Of a stretch of DNA of 64,000 bases, positions 51,347 to 60,778 are shown piece by piece. Made by a program: the position numbers and the translations under genes. Numbering within the stretch: position 1 is the first letter of the stretch; each line of letters opens with the position of its first letter. Below the pieces are notes generated by a model, which was not told the origin of the DNA, did no database searches, and saw only the letters and a list, made by a program, of their open reading frames with translations. The DNA is taken from the NCBI RefSeq assembly GCF_009932555.1, contig NZ_BLJO01000001.1:498472-562471 (forward strand), read 5' to 3'. The stretch comes from Steroidobacter agaridevorans. Lineage in GTDB: Bacteria; Pseudomonadota; Gammaproteobacteria; Steroidobacterales; Steroidobacteraceae.

Positions 51347-53747
51347 GCGTCCATGAATATTCGAACCTCAGTCCGATCGTAGGCAGCATCTCGTCGAGCC
51401 CTTCGATGATATTCGCCCCGCGACGTTCGTCCCATTCATACGCGTTGCCGTTCTCGCGACCGTAGACGTTCAGTACGTCCAGATAGGCCACCAGGCTCAA
51501 CGGGCCGAATCGTCGCTGGTAGTCCGCGCGCAGACTCAGCGAATGATAGGCCGGCAGGCGCTCGGCGTTGGTGCGCGTCAGCTCCTTCGAGTAGCGCAAA
51601 GGCCCCGCATCTCCCAGCACGTCGCTGTGGACGACAAATGCGTCGGTGGGCCGGCCTGAAGCATATTTCCATTTCGCCGAGAACGTCCAGCGATCGCTCG
51701 GCTGCCAGACTCCCACGATGCCGAAGGCATGCGGGCGGTCCCAATCCGACGCAAGCTCTCCTTCGCCGAGGTTGTCATCGCGACGCGCGCGCGAGTATGA
51801 ATAGGTCGCCGAAGCGCTCCAGCCTCGACTCATGCGCTTGGCCAGCATGAGATCCACGCCCGTCGCGGAACCCTCGCCGGTATTCGACGCTGCGTCCGTG
51901 GTCCGATCGTCGAACACGATCAGATCGTCCAGCTGTTGGTAATACCCCTCGGCCGAAAAACGCAGGTCCTCGCGCAGGTGCCTGGAGAAGCCCAGCACTA
52001 CCTGGGTGGAGCGTTCGCTCTCGAGATCGAGATTGGACGGATTGGCGGCGATATCGATATATCGCGGCGCCTGGTAATACACGCCACCACCAGTCCACAC
52101 TCGCGTGACCGCATCGAGCTGCCAGGTCAATGACAGACGCGGGGCGACGACGGACTTCCCGGAAAATCCATCGCGCTCGTAGCGCATCCCCGGCGTCCAT
52201 GTGAAATCGCCGACGGTCCAGGCGTAGTCGGTGTACGCGGCAATCCGCGTCTCCGCTGCGCTCATCGTCGAGTTGTACTCCGCCGGGGTCAGCACGATGT
52301 ACTGCTGGGTCGGGTCGGCGCGATAGTCGGACTGATCGAACACGTACCGTGTCCAGTCGCCGGAGAGACGGCGGTCGAAGTCGAGATCCACACGAGCAAC
52401 CTGCGCGCCGGCGGAGAAGATTCCATCCGGGCCGAGCATCGTGCTGAAATCGCCGCGCCAGCCGATTTCCGTCTCGCCCTCCTCGATGCGCAGAATGTCC
52501 TCGCGAACCGGCGTCGTCTCGGGAGTCGGGTCGGGACCCGCGAGATCCGGGAATGCCTCGCCTTGCGTGCTCGTCTTGTCGCTGTTGCGGTAGTAGAGCG
52601 TATTACGCAGCTGCGCGACCTCCCCGGGAGACCAGCGCCACGTCACACCGAACAATGTGCTGTCCTGTTCCGACTCGCCGAGCGCCACGTCTTCGAAGTC
52701 CTCGGATTCCAGCGCATTCTCGACCGTGCGCGTGAAGTCCTCGCCTGCATAGATCGCCAGCAGCTCGAGGCGATGTTCGTCATTCAGGTCGGTGACGGAT
52801 TTCATGATGAAATCGGTCAACCGCGGCGTGCCGATATCGTTCTCATCGATCGCTTCGAACAAGTTGCTGAAATCGAACTGGCGCGCCGATAGCAGCAAGC
52901 TGGTGTTGTCGGCGACGTAGCTCGGCCCTTCGTAGTCGGCCTCTATGCCAATGATGTCGACTCGCGCGCCTACCGTGGAGCTCGCCGGATTACCTTCCGC
53001 AATCTCCAGCTCGAGCAACGAACCATTCTTGCCGCCCTCCGACGCGCGCCATCCGCCCGGAGAAAACTTTGCGCTGCCGACGATGTTCGGCGCGAAGATC
53101 GAATATCGCCCGCCGCCCTCGATGTCTTCCTGCTCGCCGAGCGATTGATCGAAATGGGCGACTTTATCGAAGGGAATGCCGTCGATCAGGATCAGGTTGT
53201 CGCGCGGTCCATTGCCACGCACGGTGAAATTTGAAAACTCACCGGTCGCGACGACGCCCGGCAGAACATCCAGCGCTCGGAACACGTCGCCCGCGCTGCC
53301 GGGATTGCGGCGGATCTCCTCACGTTCGAGCAGTACGGTGTTCGGCGTAGCCCTTGGATCTCCTGCTGTCGCGCGCGCCGAGACCACCACTTCCGCAAGC
53401 AAGTCATCGCTCCCGCGCACCAGCGCGAATTCGACAGCAGCCACTCTGCGAAGCACGACCCGTACATCCGCCTGCACGGCTTTCAAGTAGCCCTGCTCTT
53501 CCACCTCGACCGAATACACACCTTCCGGCACGTCATTGAACGAGAACGCGCCAGCGACATCGGCTTCGACCGTACTATGAACGCGCTGATTGCGCATGAG
53601 GTGTACCGTGGCCGTCGGCACCGCCCGCCCAGTCACCGAATCCACGATGCGTCCACGGACGGCGCCCGCCGCGCCCTCCTGGGCATGCGCCGGGAGCGAT
53701 GCAGACACATATATAAGAGCGGCAAACGGCAAGAATCGACGCAGCAT
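51336..53747 (-). CDS. TonB-dependent receptor with carboxypeptidase-regulatory domain
   Basis: An 803-residue receptor. Signal peptide (LPFAALIYVSASLPAHAQ), carboxypeptidase regulatory-like domain at about 25-105 (VRGRIVDSVTGRAVPTATVH), plug (about 115-230; NPGSAGDVFRALDVLPGVVA, FTVRGNGPRDNLILIDGIPF), and barrel ending in IGLRFEYSWTRGQ. No STN domain, so regulation does not run through an ECF factor; instead an OmpR/kinase pair overlaps its 3' end. ATG 53747 with GAGGAA six bases upstream. The ending is not the classic terminal Phe, a minor oddity. Substrate unknown. Confidence 0.9.
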   Translation of the reverse strand: MLRRFLPFAALIYVSASLPAHAQEGAAGAVRGRIVDSVTGRAVPTATVHLMRNQRVHSTVEADVAGAFSFNDVPEGVYSVEVEEQGYLKAVQADVRVVLRRVAAVEFALVRGSDDLLAEVVVSARATAGDPRATPNTVLLEREEIRRNPGSAGDVFRALDVLPGVVATGEFSNFTVRGNGPRDNLILIDGIPFDKVAHFDQSLGEQEDIEGGGRYSIFAPNIVGSAKFSPGGWRASEGGKNGSLLELEIAEGNPASSTVGARVDIIGIEADYEGPSYVADNTSLLLSARQFDFSNLFEAIDENDIGTPRLTDFIMKSVTDLNDEHRLELLAIYAGEDFTRTVENALESEDFEDVALGESEQDSTLFGVTWRWSPGEVAQLRNTLYYRNSDKTSTQGEAFPDLAGPDPTPETTPVREDILRIEEGETEIGWRGDFSTMLGPDGIFSAGAQVARVDLDFDRRLSGDWTRYVFDQSDYRADPTQQYIVLTPAEYNSTMSAAETRIAAYTDYAWTVGDFTWTPGMRYERDGFSGKSVVAPRLSLTWQLDAVTRVWTGGGVYYQAPRYIDIAANPSNLDLESERSTQVVLGFSRHLREDLRFSAEGYYQQLDDLIVFDDRTTDAASNTGEGSATGVDLMLAKRMSRGWSASATYSYSRARRDDNLGEGELASDWDRPHAFGIVGVWQPSDRWTFSAKWKYASGRPTDAFVVHSDVLGDAGPLRYSKELTRTNAERLPAYHSLSLRADYQRRFGPLSLVAYLDVLNVYGRENGNAYEWDERRGANIIEGLDEMLPTIGLRFEYSWTRGQ

Positions 53748-53903
53748 GGCTGTTCCTCGGACGTTGATCGTCATCGGAACCCAAGCTATCAATCGAGACT
53801 GTCGCGAAACTTGCAGACTGCCGCTGCTTGTAACTCACCGAGTCAGCGGCCATTCGCATACCGTCGTTGCTATGACGGCTGCAAAAATGTGGGCAATGCT
53901 GGC

Positions 53904-54818
53904 ATGCTGCCCGTCATGTCACTAAAACCTCGGCTTGGAAACGGTCGGATCCGCGAGCGTAATGGCCATGCGAGATCCGTGCGCAAAGCGGAGTGGTCGA
54001 ATTCACAGCTGCTTTTCGATCATAGCCACTGGATATGCGAAGCCACCGACCTGCGCTGGTCGGCGCCCTATCACTTGATCGTGCTCACCGAGACCGGCAC
54101 GACGCAACACACCAGAACGATTTGTGACGCGGAGATGACTTACCAGGGCCGCGACCGGCCCGGCGCATTGACCTTCGTACCGGCCAATGTCGAGCGGGTC
54201 GGCAGCTATCGCCACGCTGAGCTCAGTTACTCCGCGCTGTGGATCTCGCCGGACATCCAGCTTGCGGGCTTTGAGAACCTGTCCTCTCTGCCCATCTTCA
54301 TCAATCGCACCGATACGGTCATTCGCTCGCTGATCTCCTCGCTCAATTCGGAACTGTCGCGAGGCTTCAAGCCTGAGTCGCTGTATGTCGAGCATCTGGC
54401 CGCGCTCATTCTGATGCGCATTCGCGCATTGGACGGCGCCAGGTCGCAAAGTCGCGGACACGGAAAGCTCGGCACGAAAACGCTGGCAACAGTGCGCGAC
54501 TACATCGAACATCACATCGCTGACGACGTTTCGTTGAGCAGCCTAGCGCGAGCGGTCGGCATGAAAGCCGACACGTTTGCACGCCGTTTCAAGGCGACGA
54601 CGGGATTGCCACCCTATGCCTACGTGCTGGAGCTACGCACGCGTCGGGCCGAAGAGCTGCTCATCAAGACCAACCTGCCGGTGAGTGCCGTCGCGCACTC
54701 GCTCGGTTACTCGAGTCAAAGTCACTTGACTGCCACGCTGCGCCGGACACGGGGAATCACACCTCGCGCGCTGCGTGCATCCAGAATCCCGGAACGTGAC
54801 AATTTCCCGGAATTCTGA
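53904..54818 (+). CDS. AraC-family transcriptional regulator
   Basis: A 304-residue regulator. A cupin-like sensor region with no clear ligand motif (YHLIVLTETGTTQHTRT, RPGALTFVPANVERVGSYRH) is followed by two AraC helix-turn-helix units (about 195-290: YIEHHIADDVSLSSLARAVG, FKATTGLPPYAYVLELRTRR, SLGYSSQSHLTATLRRTRG). Start is ATG 53904 or 53916; no strong ribosome site separates them. Divergent from the TonB receptor operon and followed 60 bases later by the LVIVD-repeat gene on the same strand, so either may be its target. Confidence 0.88.
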   Translation: MLPVMSLKPRLGNGRIRERNGHARSVRKAEWSNSQLLFDHSHWICEATDLRWSAPYHLIVLTETGTTQHTRTICDAEMTYQGRDRPGALTFVPANVERVGSYRHAELSYSALWISPDIQLAGFENLSSLPIFINRTDTVIRSLISSLNSELSRGFKPESLYVEHLAALILMRIRALDGARSQSRGHGKLGTKTLATVRDYIEHHIADDVSLSSLARAVGMKADTFARRFKATTGLPPYAYVLELRTRRAEELLIKTNLPVSAVAHSLGYSSQSHLTATLRRTRGITPRALRASRIPERDNFPEF

Positions 54819-54878
54819 CAGACACCCGCGCGCCCGGCTTCGATACTCGGCTCCGCCATCGATGCGGAGACCACACCC

Positions 54879-56264
54879 ATGTCCCAGCGGGACGACCGTG
54901 CCCTACTTACGCGCCGCGCCCTCCTGCAAGGTAGCGCTGCGGGCGCCCTGCTACTGACCGCAGGCCAAAGCTCGAGCGCCGAGCGTTCCGCCACTCCGAC
55001 AGGCTCGCAGGCGTGGAATGTCGAAGCGATCGCCTACCACGATCTGGAAGGACGCCCTGGATTCAAGCTCACGATTCTGGAACGCAACGGTCGCTGGTAT
55101 CTCTACACCGGATGTTTCTGGCATCGCGGCTGGAACATTCTCGATGTCACCGATCCCACCCGGCCCGAGCTGGTGAACTTCCTGCCTGGTCCGGCCAATA
55201 CATTCACGCTGCAAGTGGACCTGGCGGACGACACGCTGATCACCAGCCTGGAGAAAGGACTGGAGAATGCGCCCTGGGGTCTCGATGCCAACGGCCCCTA
55301 TGAGGAAGGCGTCTTGTTGTGGGATCTCGCCGATCCCATCCGACCTCGGCAAACGGCTCACTACCGCACCGGCGCGCGTGGCACCCATCGCAATGCCTAT
55401 CAAGGCGGGCGGTATATGCATCTCGCCGCGAGCGCGCCTGGATTCAACGGAAACATTTATTCGATTGTCGACATCCAGGATCGCGCCCGTCCTCGCGAGG
55501 TTGGCCGTTGGTGGGTGCCAGGGCAAGAAGTCGCAGCCAGTGCGAGCACGCCGACATCGGCGCATGACACGGCGGCACATGGCTTCTGCAACGTCGCCGG
55601 CAAGGACGTCTCTTTGCATGGCCCCGCGGTGATCGAAGGCAATCGCGCCTGGCTGCCCTACGGCGCGGCTGGACTGATCGTGCTGGATATTTCAGACGTC
55701 ACGCGCCCGCGGCAGATCGCGCGCATTCCTTTCAGCCCGCCGTTCCACTCGATGTTTGGTGTGCACACAGTCTTGCCGGTTCCCGCACGTGGCGTCGCCT
55801 ATGTGAACTCGGAAGATACTTCGTACGGCCAGGGTGCCGCGCACTTCGCCGGCATCGTCGATATTCGCAACCCCGTGCAGCCGACGCTGATATCGCTATT
55901 GCCTGCCCCACTGCCACCGCCCGGTGCGAGCTATCGCAGCTTCTCGGCGCGACCGGGTTGGAGCGGCCCTCACAACACGAACCAGCTCCAGCACAACCCC
56001 GCCGTCCAGAAACAGGGCGATCTGTTTTACCTCACGCACTTCAATGCAGGCCTGCGGATCTACGATGTATCGCATGCACGGCTGCCCCGGGAAGTGGGCT
56101 GGTTCATGCCGCCCGATCCGGTCAAACGACTTGGTCCGATGCCTCAAGGACCGCTCGTCACGCAAACCGAAGACGTGTTGGTCGACCGGCGCGGAAACAT
56201 CTACATCACCGACAAGAACCAGGGGCTGTGGGTGTTGAGGTATACCGGGCCGAGGCCCAGATAG
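54879..56264 (+). CDS. LVIVD-repeat beta-propeller protein, Tat-exported
   Basis: A 461-residue protein. A twin-arginine-like leader (LLTRRALLQGSAAGALLLTA) precedes several LVIVD-type repeats, each ending in a phrase such as WNILDVTDPTRPELVNFL, VLLWDLADPIRPRQTAHY, IVLDISDVTRPRQIARI and GLRIYDVSHARLPREVGWF. These make a beta-propeller in the periplasm or at the surface. His residues in HGFCNVAGKDVSLHGPAV and FGVHTV could bind a metal or substrate, but no enzyme family is identified. GGAG sits nine bases before the ATG. The stop lies three bases from the convergent RibD-like gene. Confidence 0.8.
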   Translation: MSQRDDRALLTRRALLQGSAAGALLLTAGQSSSAERSATPTGSQAWNVEAIAYHDLEGRPGFKLTILERNGRWYLYTGCFWHRGWNILDVTDPTRPELVNFLPGPANTFTLQVDLADDTLITSLEKGLENAPWGLDANGPYEEGVLLWDLADPIRPRQTAHYRTGARGTHRNAYQGGRYMHLAASAPGFNGNIYSIVDIQDRARPREVGRWWVPGQEVAASASTPTSAHDTAAHGFCNVAGKDVSLHGPAVIEGNRAWLPYGAAGLIVLDISDVTRPRQIARIPFSPPFHSMFGVHTVLPVPARGVAYVNSEDTSYGQGAAHFAGIVDIRNPVQPTLISLLPAPLPPPGASYRSFSARPGWSGPHNTNQLQHNPAVQKQGDLFYLTHFNAGLRIYDVSHARLPREVGWFMPPDPVKRLGPMPQGPLVTQTEDVLVDRRGNIYITDKNQGLWVLRYTGPRPR

Positions 56265-56267
56265 AAT

Positions 56268-56987
56268 TCACTCGTTGCCGCCAGGCGTACGATAACGCAG
56301 CCACACGAACCCGTCGTCAAAGCGCTCGAGGTCCTCCAGCACCAGTGAACCTGGCGTGGCGTTTTCAGCTTCAATGTCGAACAGTGCCGCGGTGCCGATG
56401 CGCCCATCGGTCACGGGGGCAATCAGTAAACTCACCTCATCGATCAGCCCTGCCTGCAACAGCGAGCCGTTGACGCGCCCGCCGCCTTCCAACAGCAACG
56501 TTTTCACGCCAAAGTGCGTGCCGATCTTTTCGAGCGCGAGGCTGAGATCCATCTCCTTTTCGCCCGCGAGCAGATAGGAAACGCCTTGTTCGCGCAGAAA
56601 CTCGAGATAGGACTCGGAGACACGATTGGTCAGTATCGCGACGACGTGATCGCCGCTGATATCGCTCGATCGCCACGCGCAGCGGCCACTCGGATCGATG
56701 GCGAACGCGAACGAGTCATGCTTACCCGGCGCAACGAAATCGGCGCGAGGTTCGTCGTGATATTCATGAGCAACTTCCGCTTCCGAACGCGCCGCTCCCG
56801 CGAAGGACTCCATCGTGACACGTCCACAGATCCACCCCTGCGCGTCGTAGCGGTTGTGGATCGCTTCGTAATGACGATGGACCGCCTTCGGCAGCGGCTC
56901 TGGCCAGCCATCGACGACGACGCGGCCGTCGATAGAGGTCGTCATGTGACAAATGACGCGAGGTCGCCGGGCGTTGGAATCGCTCAT
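56268..56987 (-). CDS. RibD C-terminal / dihydrofolate reductase-fold oxidoreductase
   Basis: A 239-residue protein with the RibD reductase fold: VICHMTTSIDGRVVVDGWP at the N-terminus, GWICGRVTMESFAG, and the nucleotide-binding LLLEGGGRVNGSLLQAGLID near residue 165. Such proteins use NADPH to reduce pteridine, riboflavin-precursor or unrelated carbonyl substrates; without deaminase domain or rib genes nearby, a riboflavin role is unlikely. ATG overlaps the upstream alcohol dehydrogenase stop (ATGA), so both are made from one mRNA. Confidence 0.85.
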   Translation of the reverse strand: MSDSNARRPRVICHMTTSIDGRVVVDGWPEPLPKAVHRHYEAIHNRYDAQGWICGRVTMESFAGAARSEAEVAHEYHDEPRADFVAPGKHDSFAFAIDPSGRCAWRSSDISGDHVVAILTNRVSESYLEFLREQGVSYLLAGEKEMDLSLALEKIGTHFGVKTLLLEGGGRVNGSLLQAGLIDEVSLLIAPVTDGRIGTAALFDIEAENATPGSLVLEDLERFDDGFVWLRYRTPGGNE

Positions 56988-58018
56988 GGCCGGATCATCA
57001 CCTTGATCGATTTGCGATCGTTCATTTCACGGTAACCCTTGGGCACGCCGTCCAGATCCACGACGCGGTCGAATACCTTCGCCGGCTGGATGCGGCCTTC
57101 GAGAATGTCTGGCAGGAGCTCGTCGATATAAGCACGCACCGGCGCCGGGCCGCCGCCGATCGTGATATTCCGATAGAACGCCGGTTGCGAGGCTGGCATC
57201 GTCTCGTCCTGAGGCACGCCTACTCTGCCTACGGCGCCACCGGACCGCGTAATTTCAATCGCGGTAGCCATCGCGGCGCCATGCCCCACGCATTCGAGCA
57301 CAGCATGCGCGCCTTCGCCTCGAGTTAGCTGGCGCACTCGCCCGATCGCCTGCGGCCCACGCTCGCTGACAACATCGGTCGCGCCAAACTCCCGCGCGAG
57401 CGCGATTCGATCGGCATGATGGCCAAGAATGATGATGCGCTCGGCGCCGAGCCGCTTCGCTGCAATCACGCCGCACAAGCCGACGGCGCCGTCGCCAACG
57501 ACTGCGACATCCTTGCCGGGCCCCACCTTGGCAACGACGGCCGCGTGATGACCCGTGCCCATGACATCTGACAACGTGAGCACCGCGGGCATCAATGCAT
57601 CGTCGATTTTCTGCCGAATGGCGAACAGCGTTCCATCCGCGTTGGGAATGCGGATGGCTTCGGCTTGCGCGCCCATCATTCCGTTATTCCCAAAGAACGC
57701 AACGTGGACGCATGCCGTGTACAAGTGCTCCTTGCAGAAGGCACAGGTGCCATCGGAGCACGCGAACGGCATGATGACCGTGTCGCCCCGCTTCAATGTA
57801 CGCACGTCGGCGCCGATGTCTTCAACGACACCGATTGCTTCGTGCCCCATCGACTGTCCGCCCTCGGAGGGTTCCATGCCCCGATAGGGCCACAAATCGC
57901 TTCCGCAAATACACGCTCTCGTAACGCGCACCACCGCGTCTGTGGGTTCCACGATAGTGGCGTCGGGAACGTTCTCGATTCGAACGTCACCGGCTGCATG
58001 CATGATCGTCGCGCGCAT
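56984..58018 (-). CDS. Zinc-dependent alcohol dehydrogenase (MDR family)
   Basis: A 344-residue medium-chain dehydrogenase. Catalytic zinc ligands C38 (CICGSD) and H59-E60 (MGHEAIGVVEDIG); structural zinc cysteines in ACSDGTCAFCKEHLYTAC. The Rossmann loop is AVVGDGAVGLCGVIAAKRLG. It should oxidise an alcohol or reduce a carbonyl with NAD(P)H in the cytosol; the exact substrate is open. GAGGG eight bases before the ATG. Divergent from a LysR gene, with a T-N11-A box between, so LysR control is expected. Overlaps the RibD-like gene. Confidence 0.9.
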   Translation of the reverse strand: MRATIMHAAGDVRIENVPDATIVEPTDAVVRVTRACICGSDLWPYRGMEPSEGGQSMGHEAIGVVEDIGADVRTLKRGDTVIMPFACSDGTCAFCKEHLYTACVHVAFFGNNGMMGAQAEAIRIPNADGTLFAIRQKIDDALMPAVLTLSDVMGTGHHAAVVAKVGPGKDVAVVGDGAVGLCGVIAAKRLGAERIIILGHHADRIALAREFGATDVVSERGPQAIGRVRQLTRGEGAHAVLECVGHGAAMATAIEITRSGGAVGRVGVPQDETMPASQPAFYRNITIGGGPAPVRAYIDELLPDILEGRIQPAKVFDRVVDLDGVPKGYREMNDRKSIKVMIRP

Positions 58019-58095
58019 GATGTTGCCCTCTGAAGATGCGCAGATTGAATCACGCGAGCGCGCTTGGATTAACGCGGGCGGTTCGCAAGCGCTAC

Positions 58096-58108
58096 TGAGG
58101 AATTCTCA
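58096..58108. promoter_or_regulatory. LysR-type T-N11-A box
   Basis: TGAGGAATTCTCA is a T-N11-A motif with inverted arms (CTGAG at 58095-58099, CTCAG at 58105-58109), in the gap between the divergent lysR and alcohol dehydrogenase genes. It is the standard place and form of a LysR recognition site. Confidence 0.6.
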
Positions 58109-58206
58109 GCAATAGACGGGCGCGATATGGCCAGTCCCTTGGATTAGCCTGTACGATTGCCAGCAAGGTCCGTGGTTCTCCGACGACGGCGCTGAAAGGG
58201 CTTGCG

Positions 58207-59112
58207 ATGAACCTGAGTCGAACTGATTTCGCCGACCTGCCCTACTTTCTCGCCGTGGCGCGGCATCGCAGTTTCAGCCGCGCGGGAATCGAGTTGGGCG
58301 TCAGCAGTTCGGCCCTGAGCCATGCGCTGCGCACCTTCGAGGAGCGTATCGGCATTCGGTTGCTGAATCGCACCACTCGCAGCGTGACGCTCACAGCAGC
58401 AGGCGAACAACTCTACGATGCGATCACTGCACCGATGGGCGCCCTGAGCGAGGCCGTCGATCGTTTGAATCGGTTTCGCGACTCGCCCTCGGGCTTGATC
58501 CGATTGAACGTCATGCAGGACGCTGCGATCTATCTGCTCAGCCCGGTTCTGCCGACGTTCGCGGAGCGCTATCCCGACATCAAGCTCGATGTGTCCGCGA
58601 ATAACCGGATGATCGATGTGATTGCCGAAGGCTTCGACGCCGGCATTCGTTACGGCGGGACCGTGCCGGAAGACATGATTGCCCAGCCTCTCTCGGCCGA
58701 GATCGCCTGGGTCGTGGTCGGATCGCCGGGCTATCTCAAACGCCACGGCACGCCGACTCATCCGAGCGAGCTTCGCAATCACCGCTGCTTGGGGATTCGC
58801 CTCGGCACCGGCCACATCTATGAGTGGGAGTTCGATCGCGGCTCGGAATCGCTGGCCGTGTCGGTGCCCGGCGTCATTACGGTCGACGATGGCGCGTTTG
58901 GGCGCTCACTCGTGGAACGTGACTTCGGGTTGTTCTACACGACCGAGCCATCGGTGCGCGCCTTGGTGGAGCAGGGAAAACTGCAATACGTCCTGGAAGA
59001 CTGGCGCTCGATGGGGCCGGCATTCCATATGTACTACTCGAGCCGGCGCCAGGTGCCCGCCGGATTGAAGCTTCTCATCGATCTGATCCGTGAACTGAAG
59101 CCGCTCGGATGA
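58207..59112 (+). CDS. LysR-family transcriptional regulator
   Basis: A 301-residue LysR regulator. The N-terminal winged helix (FLAVARHRSFSRAGIELGVS, SSALSHALRTFEERIGIRLL, about 12-62) is followed by the periplasmic-binding-protein-like effector domain (SGLIRLNVMQDAAIYLLSPV to GLKLLIDLIRELKPLG). AAAGGG lies seven bases before the ATG. It is divergent from the alcohol dehydrogenase / RibD-like operon and probably controls it through the T-N11-A box. It converges on the SDR gene, 13 bases apart. Confidence 0.92.
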   Translation: MNLSRTDFADLPYFLAVARHRSFSRAGIELGVSSSALSHALRTFEERIGIRLLNRTTRSVTLTAAGEQLYDAITAPMGALSEAVDRLNRFRDSPSGLIRLNVMQDAAIYLLSPVLPTFAERYPDIKLDVSANNRMIDVIAEGFDAGIRYGGTVPEDMIAQPLSAEIAWVVVGSPGYLKRHGTPTHPSELRNHRCLGIRLGTGHIYEWEFDRGSESLAVSVPGVITVDDGAFGRSLVERDFGLFYTTEPSVRALVEQGKLQYVLEDWRSMGPAFHMYYSSRRQVPAGLKLLIDLIRELKPLG

Positions 59113-59125
59113 TTTCGCCGTAGAC

Positions 59126-59893
59126 TCAGTGCGCGGTAAAGCCGCCGTCTACCGGCAAGCCAACGCCAATCACGAAGCTAGCTCCGGGGCTGCACAGCCA
59201 TAGCACTGCGGCTGCGATTTCCTCGGCTCGACCGAGTCGCGCGATCGGCTGCTGTTTCATGATCTCGGCCATCGCGTCGGACTGGCCTTTCAGCATATCC
59301 CGCACCATCGGAGTATCGATGGTGCCCGGACAGATAGCATTGATGCGAATACCGCGCGGCGCATACTCGACACCTGCGCTCTTGGTCATCCCAAGCACGG
59401 CGTGCTTTGTACCGTGGTAAGCCGCACGTTGGGGCAAGCCAACCAAACCGCCGAGCGAGGAGCAATTGACGATGGCGCCAGAGCCCTGCGCACGCATGAT
59501 ACGAAGCTCGTGTTTCATACATGCCCAGACACCGAACTGATTCACCGCCGTTACACGATGAAAGTTCTCAGTGGGTTCCTCGGCAGCATCGCTCGGGGGC
59601 ACCTGGATGCCGGCATTGTTGAAGGCCATATCGAGCCGCCCATACTCGGCGACAGTCCGGTCGATCGCGGCAGCGACCTGCGCCTCATCGGTCACATCGC
59701 AGCTCAAGCCAATAGCGACGCCGCCCTCCTCGACAATCTTTGCCGCCTCTTTCGCGGCCAGATCGCCGTTACGATCGATCAGGACGACGGACGCACCGTT
59801 CTTTGCAAAAGCGCGAGCGGTTGCGAGTCCCATGCCCATCGCGGCGCCTGTGACGAGCGCCACCTGGCCCTTGAAGTCATAAGTCGGATTCAT
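59126..59893 (-). CDS. Short-chain dehydrogenase/reductase
   Basis: A 255-residue classical SDR: cofactor loop TGAAMGMGLATARAF, D in VVLIDRNGD (NAD preference), NNAGIQVPP, catalytic Ser in VNCSSLGGLVGL, Y-x3-K in AAYHGTKHAV, and the C-terminal PVDGGFTAH common to glucose-dehydrogenase-like members. It oxidises a secondary alcohol or reduces a ketone; the substrate cannot be named. AGGG precedes the ATG by eight bases. It stands alone between LysR (convergent) and the VOC gene (divergent). Confidence 0.9.
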   Translation of the reverse strand: MNPTYDFKGQVALVTGAAMGMGLATARAFAKNGASVVLIDRNGDLAAKEAAKIVEEGGVAIGLSCDVTDEAQVAAAIDRTVAEYGRLDMAFNNAGIQVPPSDAAEEPTENFHRVTAVNQFGVWACMKHELRIMRAQGSGAIVNCSSLGGLVGLPQRAAYHGTKHAVLGMTKSAGVEYAPRGIRINAICPGTIDTPMVRDMLKGQSDAMAEIMKQQPIARLGRAEEIAAAVLWLCSPGASFVIGVGLPVDGGFTAH

Positions 59894-60105
59894 GGTTCAG
59901 CCCTTCAGCGTGAAGCTGTCGATGTCGAGCAGCTGACCCGCAGTAAATCACGCAGCACGGCCCCTGATTAGTCGCCGGGAATCGAATGCGGCGCTGAGAA
60001 TCCCTCATGAATTGCATCGCAGGCGTCGAAGCTGAACGTTCTCTCTTACCGTCCGATCATGCTTGGGACTTGGAACCCCGTGTTCAGCGCAACCATTTCA
60101 CGGTC

Positions 60106-60468
60106 ATGAACTTGCAGATGACCTACACCATATTGCGCACCGCCGACCTCGCTGCCGCCGAACGCTGGTACACGAAGTTGCTGGGGCGAAGTCCTGACAA
60201 CCGGCCGATGCCGACACTGGTGCAGTGGGAGCTCTCTGCCCGACACGGCGTCGGCCTTTCCTCCGATGAGTTGATCTGCGGCCCTGGCGGCGCGCTGTTT
60301 CTTATCGTCGACGATCTGGCCGCCGAACGCCGCCGGCTTCAGGATCTCGGGATCGGCCTCGGCGAGGAAATGGCCGGCAAATACTCGACGCTGGCACAGG
60401 TGCGCGATCCAGACGGCAACTTATTGACGCTGGCGACGCCGCCTTCGCCACCTTACCCAGCGGCGTGA
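60106..60468 (+). CDS. VOC-family (glyoxalase-like) protein
   Basis: A 120-residue protein with one vicinal-oxygen-chelate domain: TYTILRTADLAAAERWYTKL, LLGRSPDNRP, FLIVDDLAAERRRLQDLG, and the C-terminal VRDPDGNLLTLATPP. Such domains serve in glyoxalases, dioxygenases and resistance proteins; too few metal ligands can be fixed to say which. Start ATG 60106 or 60118 fits the family; an upstream ATG at 60007 would add an unrelated tail. Ends one base from the convergent lipoprotein gene. Confidence 0.75.
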   Translation: MNLQMTYTILRTADLAAAERWYTKLLGRSPDNRPMPTLVQWELSARHGVGLSSDELICGPGGALFLIVDDLAAERRRLQDLGIGLGEEMAGKYSTLAQVRDPDGNLLTLATPPSPPYPAA

Positions 60469-60469
60469 G

Positions 60470-60778
60470 TCAAGAACGAGAAGCGCGGCTATCCAACGTC
60501 GTTGCGTCTCGAGCGGGTTCAGCGCGGCTCCCATCCGGTTGCCAGCCCAATTTGCGCAGACAGCGCGAGATACGCAGGCTCGTCGGGGGCAGATTCATCC
60601 GCTTGTTGAGTCGACCCGGCTGCAGCCTTCTACATTTGCGAAGCGTGGCTTCAAAGCTGGCCTCGGCCTCCAGCTTTCTTTGATCCGACAGGCCGCTTGC
60701 GCTGGACGCGCAACCTGTGACGGCAACGATGGCAGCAAGCGCACAGGCGCGCAGCATGTGCATGAGTGCATCAGTCAT
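60470..60778 (-). CDS. Small lipoprotein in the metal-efflux operon
   Basis: A 102-residue protein with a signal segment (LRACALAAIVAVTGC) ending in a lipobox, then a short basic domain (QRKLEAEASFEATLRKCRRL, TSLRISRCLRKLGWQPDGSR) with two cysteines. No family is recognised. Its ATG overlaps the CzcC-like stop by eight bases, making it the last gene of the RND operon. A periplasmic or outer-membrane accessory role in metal export is a guess from position only. Confidence 0.6.
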   Translation of the reverse strand: MTDALMHMLRACALAAIVAVTGCASSASGLSDQRKLEAEASFEATLRKCRRLQPGRLNKRMNLPPTSLRISRCLRKLGWQPDGSRAEPARDATTLDSRASRS

